DNA of 64,000 bases from Solwaraspora sp. WMMD792 (GTDB lineage: Bacteria; Actinomycetota; Actinomycetes; Mycobacteriales; Micromonosporaceae). Location of the stretch: contig NZ_JARUBH010000009.1 of the NCBI RefSeq assembly GCF_029626105.1, forward strand, positions 7,124,011-7,188,010. The letters run 5' to 3'. Both the position numbers and the translations under genes were made by a program. The notes under the pieces are model-generated. The model was not told the DNA's origin. It ran no database searches and was given only the letters and a program-made list of their open reading frames with translations. Positions 1 through 8,674 of the stretch are shown piece by piece (position 1 is the first letter of the stretch; the number at the start of each line of letters is the position of its first letter).

Positions 1-762
1 CCGGCCGCCGTGCCGACCCTGCCGCTGGACCCGGAACCGGTCCGGGTGATCACCCCGGGCCAGGTGCAGGACCTGGCCGGATACGCCACCATGCAGCGCC
101 TCGAACCGGCGGCCGACAGCGACCGGCACTTCCTGGTGCCGCTGCCGCCGAACACCGACCCCGGCTCGCCGGAGCTGTTCTCGTTCTACACCTACGAGAT
201 CCGCGTCGGCCATGACCGTGGCCCGCTCGACGATCCGCTCTGGTCCACCGCCCAGGGCCGGTACGGCGAGCCACTGACGTTGGAAGGGGTGGCGCATCCG
301 GCACCGGAGCTGGCCGCCACGGTGCTCGCCGAACCGGACGGTGCGGTGCGGGTCCGGGCCCCGTACGCCGTCGCGTACCTCGGGCTGCGCCGGGTGTCGC
401 CGGACCCGCCGAACACCCAGCTGTGGGCGGTGCTCTACGCCCGGGTGATGCAGGCCGACGCGGGTACCCGGCGCAACGTGCAGGTCGGCCTACGTCCGTT
501 GTGGATACCCCGACGACAGCACGGTCCGCGTTCGGTGCCGTTGCCGGTGGAGGGGGAGACGACCTGGTCGGGGGCGGAGGTGCGGGCGGCGCTGGAGACG
601 GCCGGGTTGCCGTCCGGGCTACCGGTCAGCGTGCTTGTCGTCGAGGTGCTGCCGGAGCCGAACGGGAGCTTCGCCGACCCGCTCGGCGGCGACCTGGGCC
701 AGGTCCGGATCCTGCGGACGTCGCCGCTGTCCGCCGTCGACCGCGACTGCTGCGTACCGTGA
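1..762 (+). CDS. C-terminal part of a hypothetical protein, cut by window edge
   Basis: The reading frame is open to the left edge (codons before the GTG at 10 continue in frame), so the first 250 residues visible are probably only the C-terminal part. The codon use is typical of the genome. The fragment is rich in Pro, Leu and Val with beta-strand-like patterns (FFSFYTYEIRVG and similar around residues 55-65) and no catalytic motif or family that I recognise. It ends in a CVP tail just before a strong hairpin shared with the convergent GH43 gene. Function unknown. Confidence 0.6.
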   Translation, partial: PAAVPTLPLDPEPVRVITPGQVQDLAGYATMQRLEPAADSDRHFLVPLPPNTDPGSPELFSFYTYEIRVGHDRGPLDDPLWSTAQGRYGEPLTLEGVAHPAPELAATVLAEPDGAVRVRAPYAVAYLGLRRVSPDPPNTQLWAVLYARVMQADAGTRRNVQVGLRPLWIPRRQHGPRSVPLPVEGETTWSGAEVRAALETAGLPSGLPVSVLVVEVLPEPNGSFADPLGGDLGQVRILRTSPLSAVDRDCCVP

Positions 763-815
763 CGCCGACCGTCCGCCAGGGCAGGCGGCGGGGTGGGCGG
801 TGCCGGTCCGGTAGG

Positions 816-876
816 AGCGGAGTCCCCGGGCCCGGGCAGCCGTCGGCGTCGACTGCCCGGGCCCAGGGACTCCGCT
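816..876. terminator. Bidirectional hairpin between convergent genes
   Basis: Two 24-base arms (816-839 and 853-876) are inverted copies with one mismatch around a 13-base loop. The hairpin lies between the end of the plus-strand gene at 762 and the end of the minus-strand GH43 gene at 886, so it can terminate both. No long T run follows, as is usual in high-GC actinomycetes. Confidence 0.85.
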
Positions 877-885
877 GGTTCGTGG

Positions 886-2679
886 TCAGCCCGCCGTGCA
901 GGTGACGTTGCCGGGTAGCTGACTCGCACCGCTGGCCGATGTGATGAAGCCTGCGGTGGTCGAAGATCCGGCGGACAGCTGGCCGTTGTAGCTGGCGTTG
1001 GTCACCGTCACCTGGCTGCCCTGCTGGCTGAACGTTCCGCTCCAGCCCTGGGCGACGGTCTGCCCGGCGGGCAGGGTGAAGGTCACCCGCCAGCCGTCGA
1101 TGGCGGTGGAGGTGCTGTTGGTGACCGTCAGCCGCCCCTCGTAGCCGCCCGGCCAGGACGCCGGTGCCGACACGGTTGCCGTGCAGGACGACCCAGGTGT
1201 GGTCGGCGGGGCGGTGGTCGGCGGCGCCGTTGTCGGTGGTGGCGTCGTCGGTGGTGGCGTCGTCGGTGGCGCCGTCGTGGGTGGCGGGCTGGTCGGCGGC
1301 GGGGCGGTGCCGGTGTTGAACTGCCACCAGTCGACGTTGAGCAGGTAGCCGCTGCCACCGGTGAACCGTAAGTACAGATCGTGGGTGCCGGAGGCTCCGG
1401 TGACCGGGCAGGAGACACTGGTCCAGCTCTGCCAGCCGCCGGTGCCGGGCACGTCGCAGGTGCCGACCCGGGTGCCGGTCGGGCCGCCGAGTCGCAGCTC
1501 GATGCTCCCGCCGCTGGAGTCAGCGGCCACCCGCGCCGTGAACGACGCCGCCCCGGCGCCGAAGGCAACGCCCTTCACCTTGATGTAGTCGCCGTTCTCG
1601 ATCCAGCCGACGTTCATGGTGCCCTCGCTGGACCGCTCTGTTTCGATCCCGGCCGACCAGGCGACCGTCTCGGCCTCCTGACGGACGTACGGGTTCAGCG
1701 TGCCGATCTGCGGGGCGCCCGCCGTGGTCATGTTCATCGTCGGAATCGTGCCGTCGGCACGGTAGCTGAACTTCTCCACCGCGACGGAACGGGTGAATCC
1801 ACCGCCGCCGGGCAGTGCGCCGTTGTGGTAGAAGAAGTACGAGCCACCGGCGAAGTCGATGACGCCGGGGTGGTTGGTGAAGCTGCCGCCCTGTCGCGGC
1901 ATCACCGTACCCCGGTAGGTCCACGGGCCGGTCGGTCCGGGAGCCGTCGAGTAACCGATGAACTCGGAGCAGCATTCGGCGGCGAAGACGTTGTAGTAGA
2001 TTCCGTTGCGCTTGTAGACCCAGGGCCCCTCTTCGTACAGCGTGGGCCGGTCCGGATCGCCGGTGCGGGTGCCGAACCCGGCGGTGGTCAGCGGGATCCG
2101 GGTCGGGCTCCCCGAGTACGAGATCATGTCGGGGTTGAGCCGGACATACCACAGGTTGGGGTTACCCCAGTACAGGTACGCCTGCCCGTCGTCGTCGATG
2201 AACGCGTGCGGGTCGATCTCGCCGTTGGCCACCAGCGGGTGGCCGAGCGCGTCGCGGAACGGGCCGGTCGGGCTGTCCGCCACCGCGACTCCGATCGCCA
2301 TCGAGTTGGTCGCCCTGGCCTTCACTGGTACGTACCAGTAGAACCTGCCGTTGCGTTCGATGACGTGGCCGGCCCAGGCGTCGGCGCTGGCCCAGCTGAA
2401 CGTGGTCAGGCTCAACGGTGACCCGTGGTGTGTCCAGTTGACCATGTCGGCGGAGGAGAACAGGTGCCAGTCGTTCATGGTGAAGTACGTCGAGCCGTCC
2501 TCGTCGTGGCTCGTGTACAGGTACACCCGGCCGTCGTGGACCATCGGTGCCGGGTCGGCGGTGTAGATGTGTTGCACGATCGGATTGTCGGCCCGGGCGG
2601 GGGTGGCGATGAGGAACGTCGCCACGCACAGCAGGCTCGCGACGAAACCGATGGCGCGGTTGCGTCTCGTTCTTGTCAA
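886..2679 (-). CDS. Secreted GH43 arabinan/xylan-degrading enzyme with CBM6 and CBM2
   Basis: A 597-residue exported enzyme. Residues 1-30 form a signal peptide ending ATPARA. A five-bladed GH43 domain follows (about 31-330), with the expected acidic residues: D42 in ADPAP (base), D157 in EIDPHAF (pKa modulator) and E217 in YEEGPW (acid). Residues about 334-455 are a CBM6, then a Pro/Thr linker (459-495) and a C-terminal CBM2 closed by C499 and C594. GH43 enzymes act as alpha-L-arabinofuranosidases or beta-xylosidases; the CBM6 favours a xylan substrate. I chose the TTG at 2679 because GAGGAG lies 5 bases upstream and the signal peptide begins there; a longer frame reaches 2766. Two palindromic operators lie upstream. 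Confidence 0.9.
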   Translation of the reverse strand: MTRTRRNRAIGFVASLLCVATFLIATPARADNPIVQHIYTADPAPMVHDGRVYLYTSHDEDGSTYFTMNDWHLFSSADMVNWTHHGSPLSLTTFSWASADAWAGHVIERNGRFYWYVPVKARATNSMAIGVAVADSPTGPFRDALGHPLVANGEIDPHAFIDDDGQAYLYWGNPNLWYVRLNPDMISYSGSPTRIPLTTAGFGTRTGDPDRPTLYEEGPWVYKRNGIYYNVFAAECCSEFIGYSTAPGPTGPWTYRGTVMPRQGGSFTNHPGVIDFAGGSYFFYHNGALPGGGGFTRSVAVEKFSYRADGTIPTMNMTTAGAPQIGTLNPYVRQEAETVAWSAGIETERSSEGTMNVGWIENGDYIKVKGVAFGAGAASFTARVAADSSGGSIELRLGGPTGTRVGTCDVPGTGGWQSWTSVSCPVTGASGTHDLYLRFTGGSGYLLNVDWWQFNTGTAPPPTSPPPTTAPPTTPPPTTPPPTTAPPTTAPPTTPGSSCTATVSAPASWPGGYEGRLTVTNSTSTAIDGWRVTFTLPAGQTVAQGWSGTFSQQGSQVTVTNASYNGQLSAGSSTTAGFITSASGASQLPGNVTCTAG

Positions 2680-2894
2680 GGTGACTCCTCGCTGGAGCTC
2701 TGACGGGTGCGTGGAGATCGACCAGGCCGACTGCCGGCGGACGATGCCGGCAGTCGGGACAATCACCTGGTCATGATGCGAGGGTGCCCGGACGCCATGG
2801 AGCGATGCTGTCGACGCGTCCGTGCCACCTGCCGCGCATACGGTGCGGTACGGTGCGTCGAAGCGTGCCCTTCGCTCCCGCGACCGAGGATAGC

Positions 2895-2908
2895 TGTTAT
2901 CGATAACA
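2895..2908. promoter_or_regulatory. Perfect 14-bp palindrome, LacI-type operator candidate
   Basis: TGTTATCGATAACA is perfectly self-complementary with a central CG-AT core, the form typical of LacI-family operators. It lies 216 bases upstream of the GH43 start. A related copy is at 3005-3018 and another at 42462-42475 before the GH10 gene. Binding protein is inferred, not known. Confidence 0.7.
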
Positions 2909-3004
2909 TCAGCAATCCATCGATGGTCGCCGAGCGGTGCGGGTGCTCGCCGGCGTCCACAGAGGGTGGCCGGGCGATGGACGGGCTGACCTGGGTGAGG
3001 CAGA

Positions 3005-3018
3005 TGTTTTCGCTAACA
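3005..3018. promoter_or_regulatory. Second, imperfect copy of the 14-bp operator
   Basis: TGTTTTCGCTAACA matches the perfect palindrome at 2895-2908 at 12 of 14 positions, 110 bases further from the GH43 gene. A paired site suggests looping or cooperative binding (inference). Confidence 0.55.
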
Positions 3019-3230
3019 GGACTCTGCCGGTCGCCGCGAGTTGCGGTTCGGGCGCGCCCGAAGACGCCCACCACGGGGACGGGCGGGCGCTGGCCACCGG
3101 CCTCACCCGACTGGCAGCCGGGCCGCGGCGGGCGTACGGACCGTCGATAGTGTTTGTTGCTCGCTGACTGTCTTGTCGCCGACCCATCAGCATCGCCAAC
3201 GCGGCCCCCGAACCGCGCTGGTGCGAATGA

Positions 3231-3404
3231 TCACAATGACGAGAGGAAGGCTCTCCACCGTTCGTGATCGAATTGGAGACTGTGATCACGGGTCTTCGAG
3301 TCCCGGACGTGAACGCGGGTTTCGGTTCGGGCTACCTCGACACACTCTCCGCTACCGCTGCGACTGCTCTTGCGCCAACTGGGCGGTGGTGGTGACTGCG
3401 GCAC
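3231..3404 (-). CDS. Small orphan DUF397 protein
   Basis: A 57-residue protein with the DUF397 signature: WRKSSRSGSGECVEVA near the N-terminus, VHVRDSKTRD in the middle and WRAFLSSL at the end. DUF397 proteins are small partners of XRE/DUF5753 regulators in actinomycetes and usually sit directly downstream of one. Here no such regulator is present upstream; the next gene is an ADP-ribosylglycohydrolase. The GTG at 3404 has a GGGGAGG ribosome site 4 bases away. Confidence 0.8.
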   Translation of the reverse strand: MPQSPPPPSWRKSSRSGSGECVEVARTETRVHVRDSKTRDHSLQFDHERWRAFLSSL

Positions 3405-3520
3405 GGGTCCTCCCCTCGTTCTGCGAAGACACACCCGCCGCCGTGCGGATCCGTTGGTCAGCGGGAGTCGCCTCGCCGATCTGAAAACCGCTCGACATCG
3501 AGCATCCCGAAGTATAGGCG

Positions 3521-3534
3521 GACGCATATGCGTC
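3521..3534. promoter_or_regulatory. Perfect palindrome GACGCATATGCGTC
   Basis: A 14-bp perfect palindrome within the 228-base gap between the DUF397 gene and the ADP-ribosylglycohydrolase, about 117 bases upstream of the DUF397 start. Related TATGCGC/GCGCAT elements occur at 20727-20763 upstream of another regulator-like gene. Probably an operator, possibly for an XRE regulator (inference). The rest of the gap shows nothing I can name. Confidence 0.45.
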
Positions 3535-3632
3535 TTGCTGTCGCTCGCCTCGAAGCGGTGTCGACCGAGTTGGACATCGCGCTGCGGCACGCAGAGGCGT
3601 CGCAGGTTGCCACCGACTCGCCGACGGCCCGG

Positions 3633-4643
3633 TCAGTCCCAGGCCCGGCCGAGGGCGTGCAGTTGGTCGGCGTACTCGATGCGGTCCGGCCACGTCGTCG
3701 GCCAGGCCGCCGTTCCGTACGCCGCGCCGAGGAAGGCCCCGGCCAGACAGGCGATCGAGTCCGAGTCACCGGAGGTGGCCGCCCCGCGGGCCAACCCGTC
3801 CACCGGGTCGTCGGCGTGCCACAGCGCGCAGAGCAGCCCGGTGGCCAGGGCCTCCTCCGCGATCCAGCCTTCCCCGGTGACCCGGCAGGCGTCGCCGCCG
3901 TCGTCCCCGGCGGCCAACGCCGCGTCGAGCCGGTCCAGTACGTCGAGACACTCGTCCCAGCCCCGCGAGATGAACCCCGCCGGACTGTCCATTCCCGGCC
4001 GCTGCCACAGCGGGCCGAGCCAGTCGTCGCGGTACACCTCCCGCTGCCCGCGACAGTGCTCACGCAGCAGGCCCGGCAGCGCCGGCAGTGGCGTACCCGC
4101 GCGCAGCAGCCGGACCGCGATGGCGGTCAACTCGCTCGCGGCCAGCGCGGTCGGGTGTCCATGGGTCAGCCCGGCCTGCAGTTGCGCGACGCCGGCCACG
4201 GTGTCGTCGTCATAGGCGTCGACCAGGCCGACCGGGGCGACCCGCATGTTCGCCCCGCAGCCCTTCGACCCGGCGACGGTGGCCTGCTGCCAGGCCACCC
4301 CGGTGGCCAGTTCGCCGCAGGCCCGCAGGCAGGTCATCCCCGGGGCCCGGTTGTTGTCCGGGCTGGCCGCCCAGGCCAGGAACCGGGCCCGGAGCAGCGG
4401 CTCCAGCTCCTCCGGGGTGGCGGCCGGGGCGTCGTGCAGCGCCCAGCCGACCGCGAGGGTCATCTGGGTGTCGTCGGTGACCAGCGCCGGATCGCCGACC
4501 AGCTCACGTGGCCCGGCCAGGCCGTACCGGTGGTGGATCTCGGCGACCGTCAGGAACTCGGTCGGCTTGCCGAGGGCGTCACCGTACGCCAGCCCGAACA
4601 GGCACCCGGACGCCCGGTCACCACCCGCCGCCGTACCATCCAC
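3633..4643 (-). CDS. ADP-ribosylglycohydrolase family protein
   Basis: A 336-residue all-alpha hydrolase of the DraG/ARH family, which removes ADP-ribose from modified proteins or small molecules using two Mg ions. Seen: N-terminal GLAYGDALGKPTEF, metal motif TDDTQMT (about residues 56-62), GANMRVAPVG (about 129-138) and the C-terminal SGDSDSIACLAGAFLG, which corresponds to the family's GGDTDT metal motif with Ser replacing both Gly and Thr. Start ATG at 4643. No obvious partner ADP-ribosyltransferase is nearby. A second member lies at 43816-44718. Confidence 0.85.
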   Translation of the reverse strand: MDGTAAGGDRASGCLFGLAYGDALGKPTEFLTVAEIHHRYGLAGPRELVGDPALVTDDTQMTLAVGWALHDAPAATPEELEPLLRARFLAWAASPDNNRAPGMTCLRACGELATGVAWQQATVAGSKGCGANMRVAPVGLVDAYDDDTVAGVAQLQAGLTHGHPTALAASELTAIAVRLLRAGTPLPALPGLLREHCRGQREVYRDDWLGPLWQRPGMDSPAGFISRGWDECLDVLDRLDAALAAGDDGGDACRVTGEGWIAEEALATGLLCALWHADDPVDGLARGAATSGDSDSIACLAGAFLGAAYGTAAWPTTWPDRIEYADQLHALGRAWD

Positions 4644-4688
4644 CGCGACCTCCCCGTCTCGTCCCGGTCGGCAGGCTAGCCGGGCCGG

Positions 4689-4975
4689 TCAACCGGCGCG
4701 CGTCCCACCCTCGGCACCCGGCACGACACCGGACGCCAGCAGGTGCGCGCTCGCGGCGAGCAGCGCCGGCTCCCGGCCGTAGACCCGGGCGATTCCGAGC
4801 GCGTGGTCGAGCACGACGTCCGCGTCCGGTGCGTCGGCCGCCGCCTCGGCCAGCGCGGTGACCCGGTCGTCGCGGTCCACCAGGTGGTAGAGCGGCCCGA
4901 GGAGCAGCGTCGCGTCGTACCCGTCGTCGGTCTCCGGCAACGCGCGTGCGTCGGCGACGTCGGCGTCGATCGCCG
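4689..4975 (-). pseudogene. Remnant of a SAM-dependent methyltransferase
   Basis: The minus-strand frame reads ADVADARALPETDDGYDATL followed by LLGPLYHLVDRDDRV, the typical core (motif II to post-II) of class I methyltransferases. It then jumps to a stretch resembling the C-terminal end of such proteins (EPALLAASAHLLASG). The SAM-binding Gly-rich motif and the central 100 or more residues are missing, and the frame upstream of about 4975 does not look coding. I read this as a gene with internal and N-terminal deletions. The open frame continues to 5306 but overlaps xylanase control sites. Confidence 0.5.
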
Positions 4976-5020
4976 GCCGGCCGGACGGGCCCGCAGCCGG
5001 TCGGGCCGGTCCGGCCGTGC

Positions 5021-5040
5021 TCCGAAACACTTCCGGAAGC
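5021..5040. promoter_or_regulatory. TTCCGGAA-type element far upstream of GH11 gene
   Basis: TCCGAAACACTTCCGGAAGC combines a CGAAAC half-site with a TTCCGGAA palindrome. It matches the elements at 5177-5200, 26668-26683, 26852-26867, 42491-42517 and 42646-42665. About 340 bases upstream of the GH11 start. Confidence 0.45.
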
Positions 5041-5176
5041 TCAGTGCGGTCGCCGGGTCGCCGGATGCGCCACGCGGCGGAGTAGGCGACGGCCATGCCG
5101 ACCTGCTGATCGGCTACGCAGGACCGCTGGCCAGCTGGAACGCCCGTGCAGCCGCAGATGGGCCGGCCGGCACCGT

Positions 5177-5200
5177 GTTTCCGTAACGTTTCCGAAAGTT
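5177..5200 (+). promoter_or_regulatory. GH11 operator, TTTCCG-GTTTCCGAAA element
   Basis: GTTTCCGTAAC followed by GTTTCCGAAAGTT, ending one base before the -35 box, so a bound protein would block RNA polymerase. The GAAA-TTTC cores resemble inverted repeats reported upstream of streptomycete xylanase genes (established knowledge, not checked here). Confidence 0.65.
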
Positions 5201-5201
5201 G

Positions 5202-5230
5202 TTGACAAGTAGTCGACTGCCTCATACCGT
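5202..5230 (+). promoter_or_regulatory. Housekeeping-type promoter of the GH11 xylanase
   Basis: TTGACA (5202-5207) and TACCGT (5225-5230) are separated by exactly 17 bases. It would give a leader of about 140 bases before the ATG at 5379. Confidence 0.75.
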
Positions 5231-5378
5231 CGTCCCATCGACTTATCTCTATGATCGTCGATCCCCACCACCGCGCGGTACGGCGCCGATCCCCGGCGGC
5301 GGTCACCGTCCACGACAGGCTGTCGGGTCGTACCGCACCGCTGGCTCCCGCCAGCCTTCAAGAGGAGGAAACACCTAC

Positions 5379-6428
5379 ATGAAGGACACTGTCGTCAAGC
5401 CGAGAAGGCGCGGCCGCATGCGGCTGCTGATCGGCACCGCGTGCGCCGCTGCGCTGGTCGTCAGCGGCATGGTGATCGCCCCCAGCGCGCACGCCGAGGC
5501 CGACCGGTACCTCAGTTCGAACCAGACCGGTACGCACAACGGATACTTCTTCTCGTTCTGGAAGGACAGCGGCAACGCCAGCATGACGTTGCGCGAGAAC
5601 GGCCGGTACTCCAGTTCGTGGGACCGCAGTACCAACAACTGGGTCGGTGGCAAGGGCTGGGCCACCGGTACCCGTCGGACGGTCAGCTACTCGGGCAGCT
5701 ACAACCCGGGCAACAACAACACCTACCTCGCCCTGTACGGGTGGACGCGCAACCAGCTCATCGAGTACTACGTGGTCGAGAACTTCGGTAGCTACAACCC
5801 GAGCAGCGGCGCGCAGCGGATGGGCTCGGTCACCACCGACGGCGGTGTCTACGACATCCTGCGCAGCCAGCGGGTCAACGCGCCGTCGATCGACGGCACC
5901 CAGACGTTCTGGCAGTACTGGAGCGTCCGGCAGCAGAAGCGCACCGGCGGCACCATCACCACCGCCAACCACTTCGACGCCTGGGCGCGCGCCGGGATGC
6001 AGCTCGGCTCCAACCACAGCTACCAGGTGATGGCGACCGAGGGCTACCAGAGCCAGGGGAGCTCCGACATCAACGTCTGGGAGGGCGGCAGCGGCAACCC
6101 CGGACCGTCCCCGACCGGTAACCCCGGTAACCCCGGTAACCCCGGCAACCCGGGTGACCCGGGCCAGAGCAACTGCACCGCCGTGCTGTCGGCCGGCCAG
6201 CAGTTCGGCGACCGGTTCAACCTCAACGTCTCGGTGCAGAACGTCAGCAACTGGACGGTGACCCTCAGCCTGCACGGCGGACAGAGCCTGCAGAACAGCT
6301 GGAACGCCTCGGTCAGCGGCACGACCGGGAACATCACCGCCAGGCCGAACGGTAGCGGTAACAACTTCGGAGTGACGATCATGCATGGCGGCAACTGGAC
6401 CTGGCCGACCGTCACCTGTCGAACATGA
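5379..6428 (+). CDS. Secreted GH11 endo-1,4-beta-xylanase with C-terminal CBM
   Basis: A 349-residue exported xylanase. Residues 1-39 are a signal peptide (twin Arg-rich start, cleavage near AHA). The GH11 beta-jelly-roll spans about 40-236, with the nucleophile E134 in EYYVVENFG and acid/base E221 in [13 protein letters not shown], plus the thumb-region NAPSIDG. A linker of NPG repeats (about 240-262) leads to a small CBM2-like module (C266 to C347) similar to the one on the GH10 protein at 39976-42219. ATG at 5379 has AGGAGG 10 bases upstream. Preceded by a strong promoter and operator; followed by a terminator. Confidence 0.93.
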   Translation: MKDTVVKPRRRGRMRLLIGTACAAALVVSGMVIAPSAHAEADRYLSSNQTGTHNGYFFSFWKDSGNASMTLRENGRYSSSWDRSTNNWVGGKGWATGTRRTVSYSGSYNPGNNNTYLALYGWTRNQLIEYYVVENFGSYNPSSGAQRMGSVTTDGGVYDILRSQRVNAPSIDGTQTFWQYWSVRQQKRTGGTITTANHFDAWARAGMQLGSNHSYQVMATEGYQSQGSSDINVWEGGSGNPGPSPTGNPGNPGNPGNPGDPGQSNCTAVLSAGQQFGDRFNLNVSVQNVSNWTVTLSLHGGQSLQNSWNASVSGTTGNITARPNGSGNNFGVTIMHGGNWTWPTVTCRT

Positions 6429-6474
6429 CCCTGACCGACCGTCGATAGCAACCACTGTCGACAGGGCACGTCGT

Positions 6475-6510
6475 GGGCGGGTCGACCCTGCTGGGAGGGT
6501 CGACCCGCCC
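6475..6510. terminator. Perfect 15-bp hairpin between xylanase and rtcB
   Basis: GGGCGGGTCGACCCT (6475-6489) pairs perfectly with 6496-6510 around a 6-base loop. It lies between the convergent GH11 and rtcB genes and can serve both. Confidence 0.85.
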
Positions 6511-6540
6511 CGGTGCGCGCCCCGGTCGCCTGTCCGGTGG

Positions 6541-7740
6541 TCAACCCTTGACGCAGACCACCTGCCGCAGGTGCGCCACCACCTCGACCAGGTCGGCCTG
6601 CTCGGCGAGCACCTGGTCCAGGTCCTTGTACGCCGCCGGGATCTCGTCGACCACACCGGCGTCCTTGCGGCACTCCACCCCGGCGGTCTGCTCGGCCAGG
6701 TCGTCGACGGTGTAGGTCTTCTTCGCCTTCGACCGCGACATCCGTCGACCCGCGCCGTGCGACGCCGAGCAGTACGCCGCCTCGCTGCCCCGACCCCGCA
6801 CGATGTAGGACCCGGTCCCCATCGACCCGGGGATGATGCCCAGCTCGCCCCGCCCGGCCCGGATCGCCCCCTTGCGGGTCACCAGCAGCGGCACCCCGTC
6901 GTAGACCTCCTCGGCCACGTAGTTGTGGTGGCAGGAGATCGGCTCGTCGAAGCGGACCGCCGGCACCGCCGTGCGCAGCACCCGGCAGAGCAGCGCCAGC
7001 ATGACCGCCCGGTTGCGGGCCGCGTACTCCTGCGCCCAGGCCAGGTCCCGCCGGTACGCCGCCATCTCCGCCGTGTCGGCGAGGAACACCGCCAGGTCGC
7101 GGTCGGGCAGGTCGGCGTTGTGCGGCAGCTTCCGGGCCGCCGCGATGTGCCGCTCGGCCAGCTCCTTGCCGATGTTGCGGGAGCCGGAGTGCAGCATGAG
7201 CCAGACCCGGCCGGCGCCCGGACCGCCCTGCTCGACGCAGACCTCGATGAAGTGGTTGCCGCCGCCGAGCGTGCCGAGCTGACGCTGCGCCCGGGACTCC
7301 AGCGCGGCGACCCCGGGGTGCAGGTCGGCGAAGCCGGACCAGAACCGGTCCCAGCCGGCGGTGGGCAGGCCGTGCACCCGGCGCGGGTCGACGGGGGTCT
7401 CGCGGGCCTGGAAGCCGACCGGGACCGCGGCCTCGATCGCGGTACGCAGCGCGCCCAGGTCGTCCGGCAGCTGCGCGTCGATCAGGCTGGTCCGCACCGC
7501 GGACATGCCGCAGCCGATGTCGACGCCGACCGCCGCCGGGGCCAGCGCCTGGCGCATCGCGATCACCGAGCCGACGGTGGCGCCCTTGCCGTAGTGCACG
7601 TCGGGCATCACCGCGACGCCGTGCACCCACGGCAGCGTGCCGATGTTGCGCAACTGCTGGCTGGCCTGCGGCTCGATGGTCGCCGGATCGGTCCAGACCT
7701 TGACCGGGGCCCGGGTGCCGGGCAGCAGCGTATGACTCAT
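6541..7740 (-). CDS. rtcB: RtcB-type 3'-phosphate RNA ligase
   Basis: A 399-residue GTP- and Mn-dependent ligase joining 2',3'-cyclic or 3'-phosphate RNA ends to 5'-OH ends. Seen: DVH (47-49), VGVDIGCG with metal ligands D74 and C77, GGGNHFIE (159-166), LHSGSRNIG with H184, and SASHGAGRRMSR with the guanylylated H328. Length fits the family. ATG at 7740 has AGGAG 5 bases upstream. No archease or RNA cyclase gene adjoins it. A 13-codon open frame and a tandem repeat lie in its 217-base upstream gap, so its expression may be controlled by a leader (inference). Confidence 0.93.
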   Translation of the reverse strand: MSHTLLPGTRAPVKVWTDPATIEPQASQQLRNIGTLPWVHGVAVMPDVHYGKGATVGSVIAMRQALAPAAVGVDIGCGMSAVRTSLIDAQLPDDLGALRTAIEAAVPVGFQARETPVDPRRVHGLPTAGWDRFWSGFADLHPGVAALESRAQRQLGTLGGGNHFIEVCVEQGGPGAGRVWLMLHSGSRNIGKELAERHIAAARKLPHNADLPDRDLAVFLADTAEMAAYRRDLAWAQEYAARNRAVMLALLCRVLRTAVPAVRFDEPISCHHNYVAEEVYDGVPLLVTRKGAIRAGRGELGIIPGSMGTGSYIVRGRGSEAAYCSASHGAGRRMSRSKAKKTYTVDDLAEQTAGVECRKDAGVVDEIPAAYKDLDQVLAEQADLVEVVAHLRQVVCVKG

Positions 7741-7830
7741 GGAAACTCCTGGGCTCGGTACGGGGAGCGCGACGGTGACCCGGTGCCGGCTGCGGTACCG
7801 GCTGCGGTACCAGGAAAGGCCGGCGTGGAT

Positions 7831-7870
7831 CGGCGAGGATCAGCGGGACAGCGGCGAGGATCAGCGGGAC
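7831..7870 (-). repeat. 19-bp tandem repeat in the rtcB leader
   Basis: CGGCGAGGATCAGCGGGAC occurs at 7831-7849 and again, identical, at 7852-7870. It lies between the small leader-like frame and rtcB. Confidence 0.7.
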
Positions 7871-7886
7871 TGCTGGTGGGCGCGGC

Positions 7887-7928
7887 TCAGCCGCGTCGGG
7901 TGGTGGCGGGTTTCGCCAGCGCTCGCAT
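7887..7928 (-). CDS. Possible 13-residue leader peptide before rtcB
   Basis: An ATG at 7928 preceded by GAGGAG with a 6-base spacer opens a 13-codon frame (MRALAKPATTRRG). It is in the gap between the catalase-like gene and rtcB on the same strand. The clear ribosome site is the main support; no homologue known to me. Could be a leader peptide or chance. Confidence 0.35.
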   Translation of the reverse strand: MRALAKPATTRRG

Positions 7929-7957
7929 CGGTGGCTCCTCGGTCGTCACGGTGCCGT

Positions 7958-8644
7958 TCACGCTAAAGGCCGCTGGCCGGTGGCGGCAATCGGATTGTCG
8001 TCGGTGCGGGCGCCCCGGGCGCGCCGGGAGGCGGCATAGGTGACCGTACGGAGCCGTTGGATCAGCCCGCCGGTGCGCAGCCGCAGCGGAGGGTGACCGG
8101 TCGGGTCGAAGGCGAGCGCGGCGTCGACAGCGGACGGCAGTGGCTCGCCGACGTCGATCCGACCGAACGTCCGCCAGCGGCCGGTGCCGGTGGCCGCCGC
8201 CAGCCGCAGCACGATCGGGCGACGGGCGGCGACATCGGCTAGCTGCTCGACCGCGCCGCCGAGGCGGCCCGGGGTGGCCGGCGACACGGCCAGGTAGATC
8301 CGGTGCCGACCGTGCCGCAACGACAGGATGCTGCCGTACGTGGTGGCGAAGTCGCGCCGGAGCAGTGGCAGGTGACGCAGTACCGGTGCTCGGCCGGCAC
8401 TGGACACCAGCAGGTCGACCGGGCGGTCCGGGGCGTGGACGCGGACCGCAAGGCCCAGGATGTCCGGCCAGCCGGGCGGGGTCGGGGTGCCCCGGGAGAA
8501 GCGGATGACGGCCGGCCAGCGCCCCGCCGGCAGGAACCATTCGGCGAGCGGTCCCCAGAGCTGGACCGCGCCGGTGAACGAGCAGCCGCGCGGGTGCAGC
8601 AGCCGACCGCCTCGCACGTGCGCCAGCCAGGCTCCGAAGGTCAC
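7958..8644 (-). CDS. Small catalase-superfamily-like protein
   Basis: A 228-residue protein resembling the beta-barrel core of heme catalases in reduced form: HPRGCSFTGAVQL near residue 17, VIRFSRGTPTPPGWPDILGLAVRV (about 46-69, like the catalase RFSt..g..Ds.rD.RGfavrf region) and a long variable tail. The usual catalytic Asn region and heme-ligand Tyr motif of true catalases are not obvious, so catalase activity is uncertain. It is 30 bases downstream of an ArsR-type regulator on the same strand, suggesting co-transcription. Confidence 0.6.
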   Translation of the reverse strand: MTFGAWLAHVRGGRLLHPRGCSFTGAVQLWGPLAEWFLPAGRWPAVIRFSRGTPTPPGWPDILGLAVRVHAPDRPVDLLVSSAGRAPVLRHLPLLRRDFATTYGSILSLRHGRHRIYLAVSPATPGRLGGAVEQLADVAARRPIVLRLAAATGTGRWRTFGRIDVGEPLPSAVDAALAFDPTGHPPLRLRTGGLIQRLRTVTYAASRRARGARTDDNPIAATGQRPLA

Positions 8645-8674
8645 GGCGCAAGGCGTACCCAGGTTCGGGGTGAT

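Larger units (their letters stand above)
2680..3230. other. Non-coding control region upstream of the GH43 gene
   Basis: About 550 bases without a convincing gene: the open frames here are short, lack ribosome sites and have shadow-like composition. It holds two related 14-bp palindromes (listed separately), 110 bases apart, on the GH43 promoter side. I see no RNA gene. Confidence 0.5.

Noticed and set aside
1200-1300. CRISPR-like short repeats
   Set aside because: They encode the Pro/Thr linker of the GH43 protein; no spacers of constant length and no cas genes.
6541-7740. rtcB as part of the candidate repair cluster at 52.6-55.5 kb
   Set aside because: It is 45 kb away with different neighbours; no sequence evidence links them.
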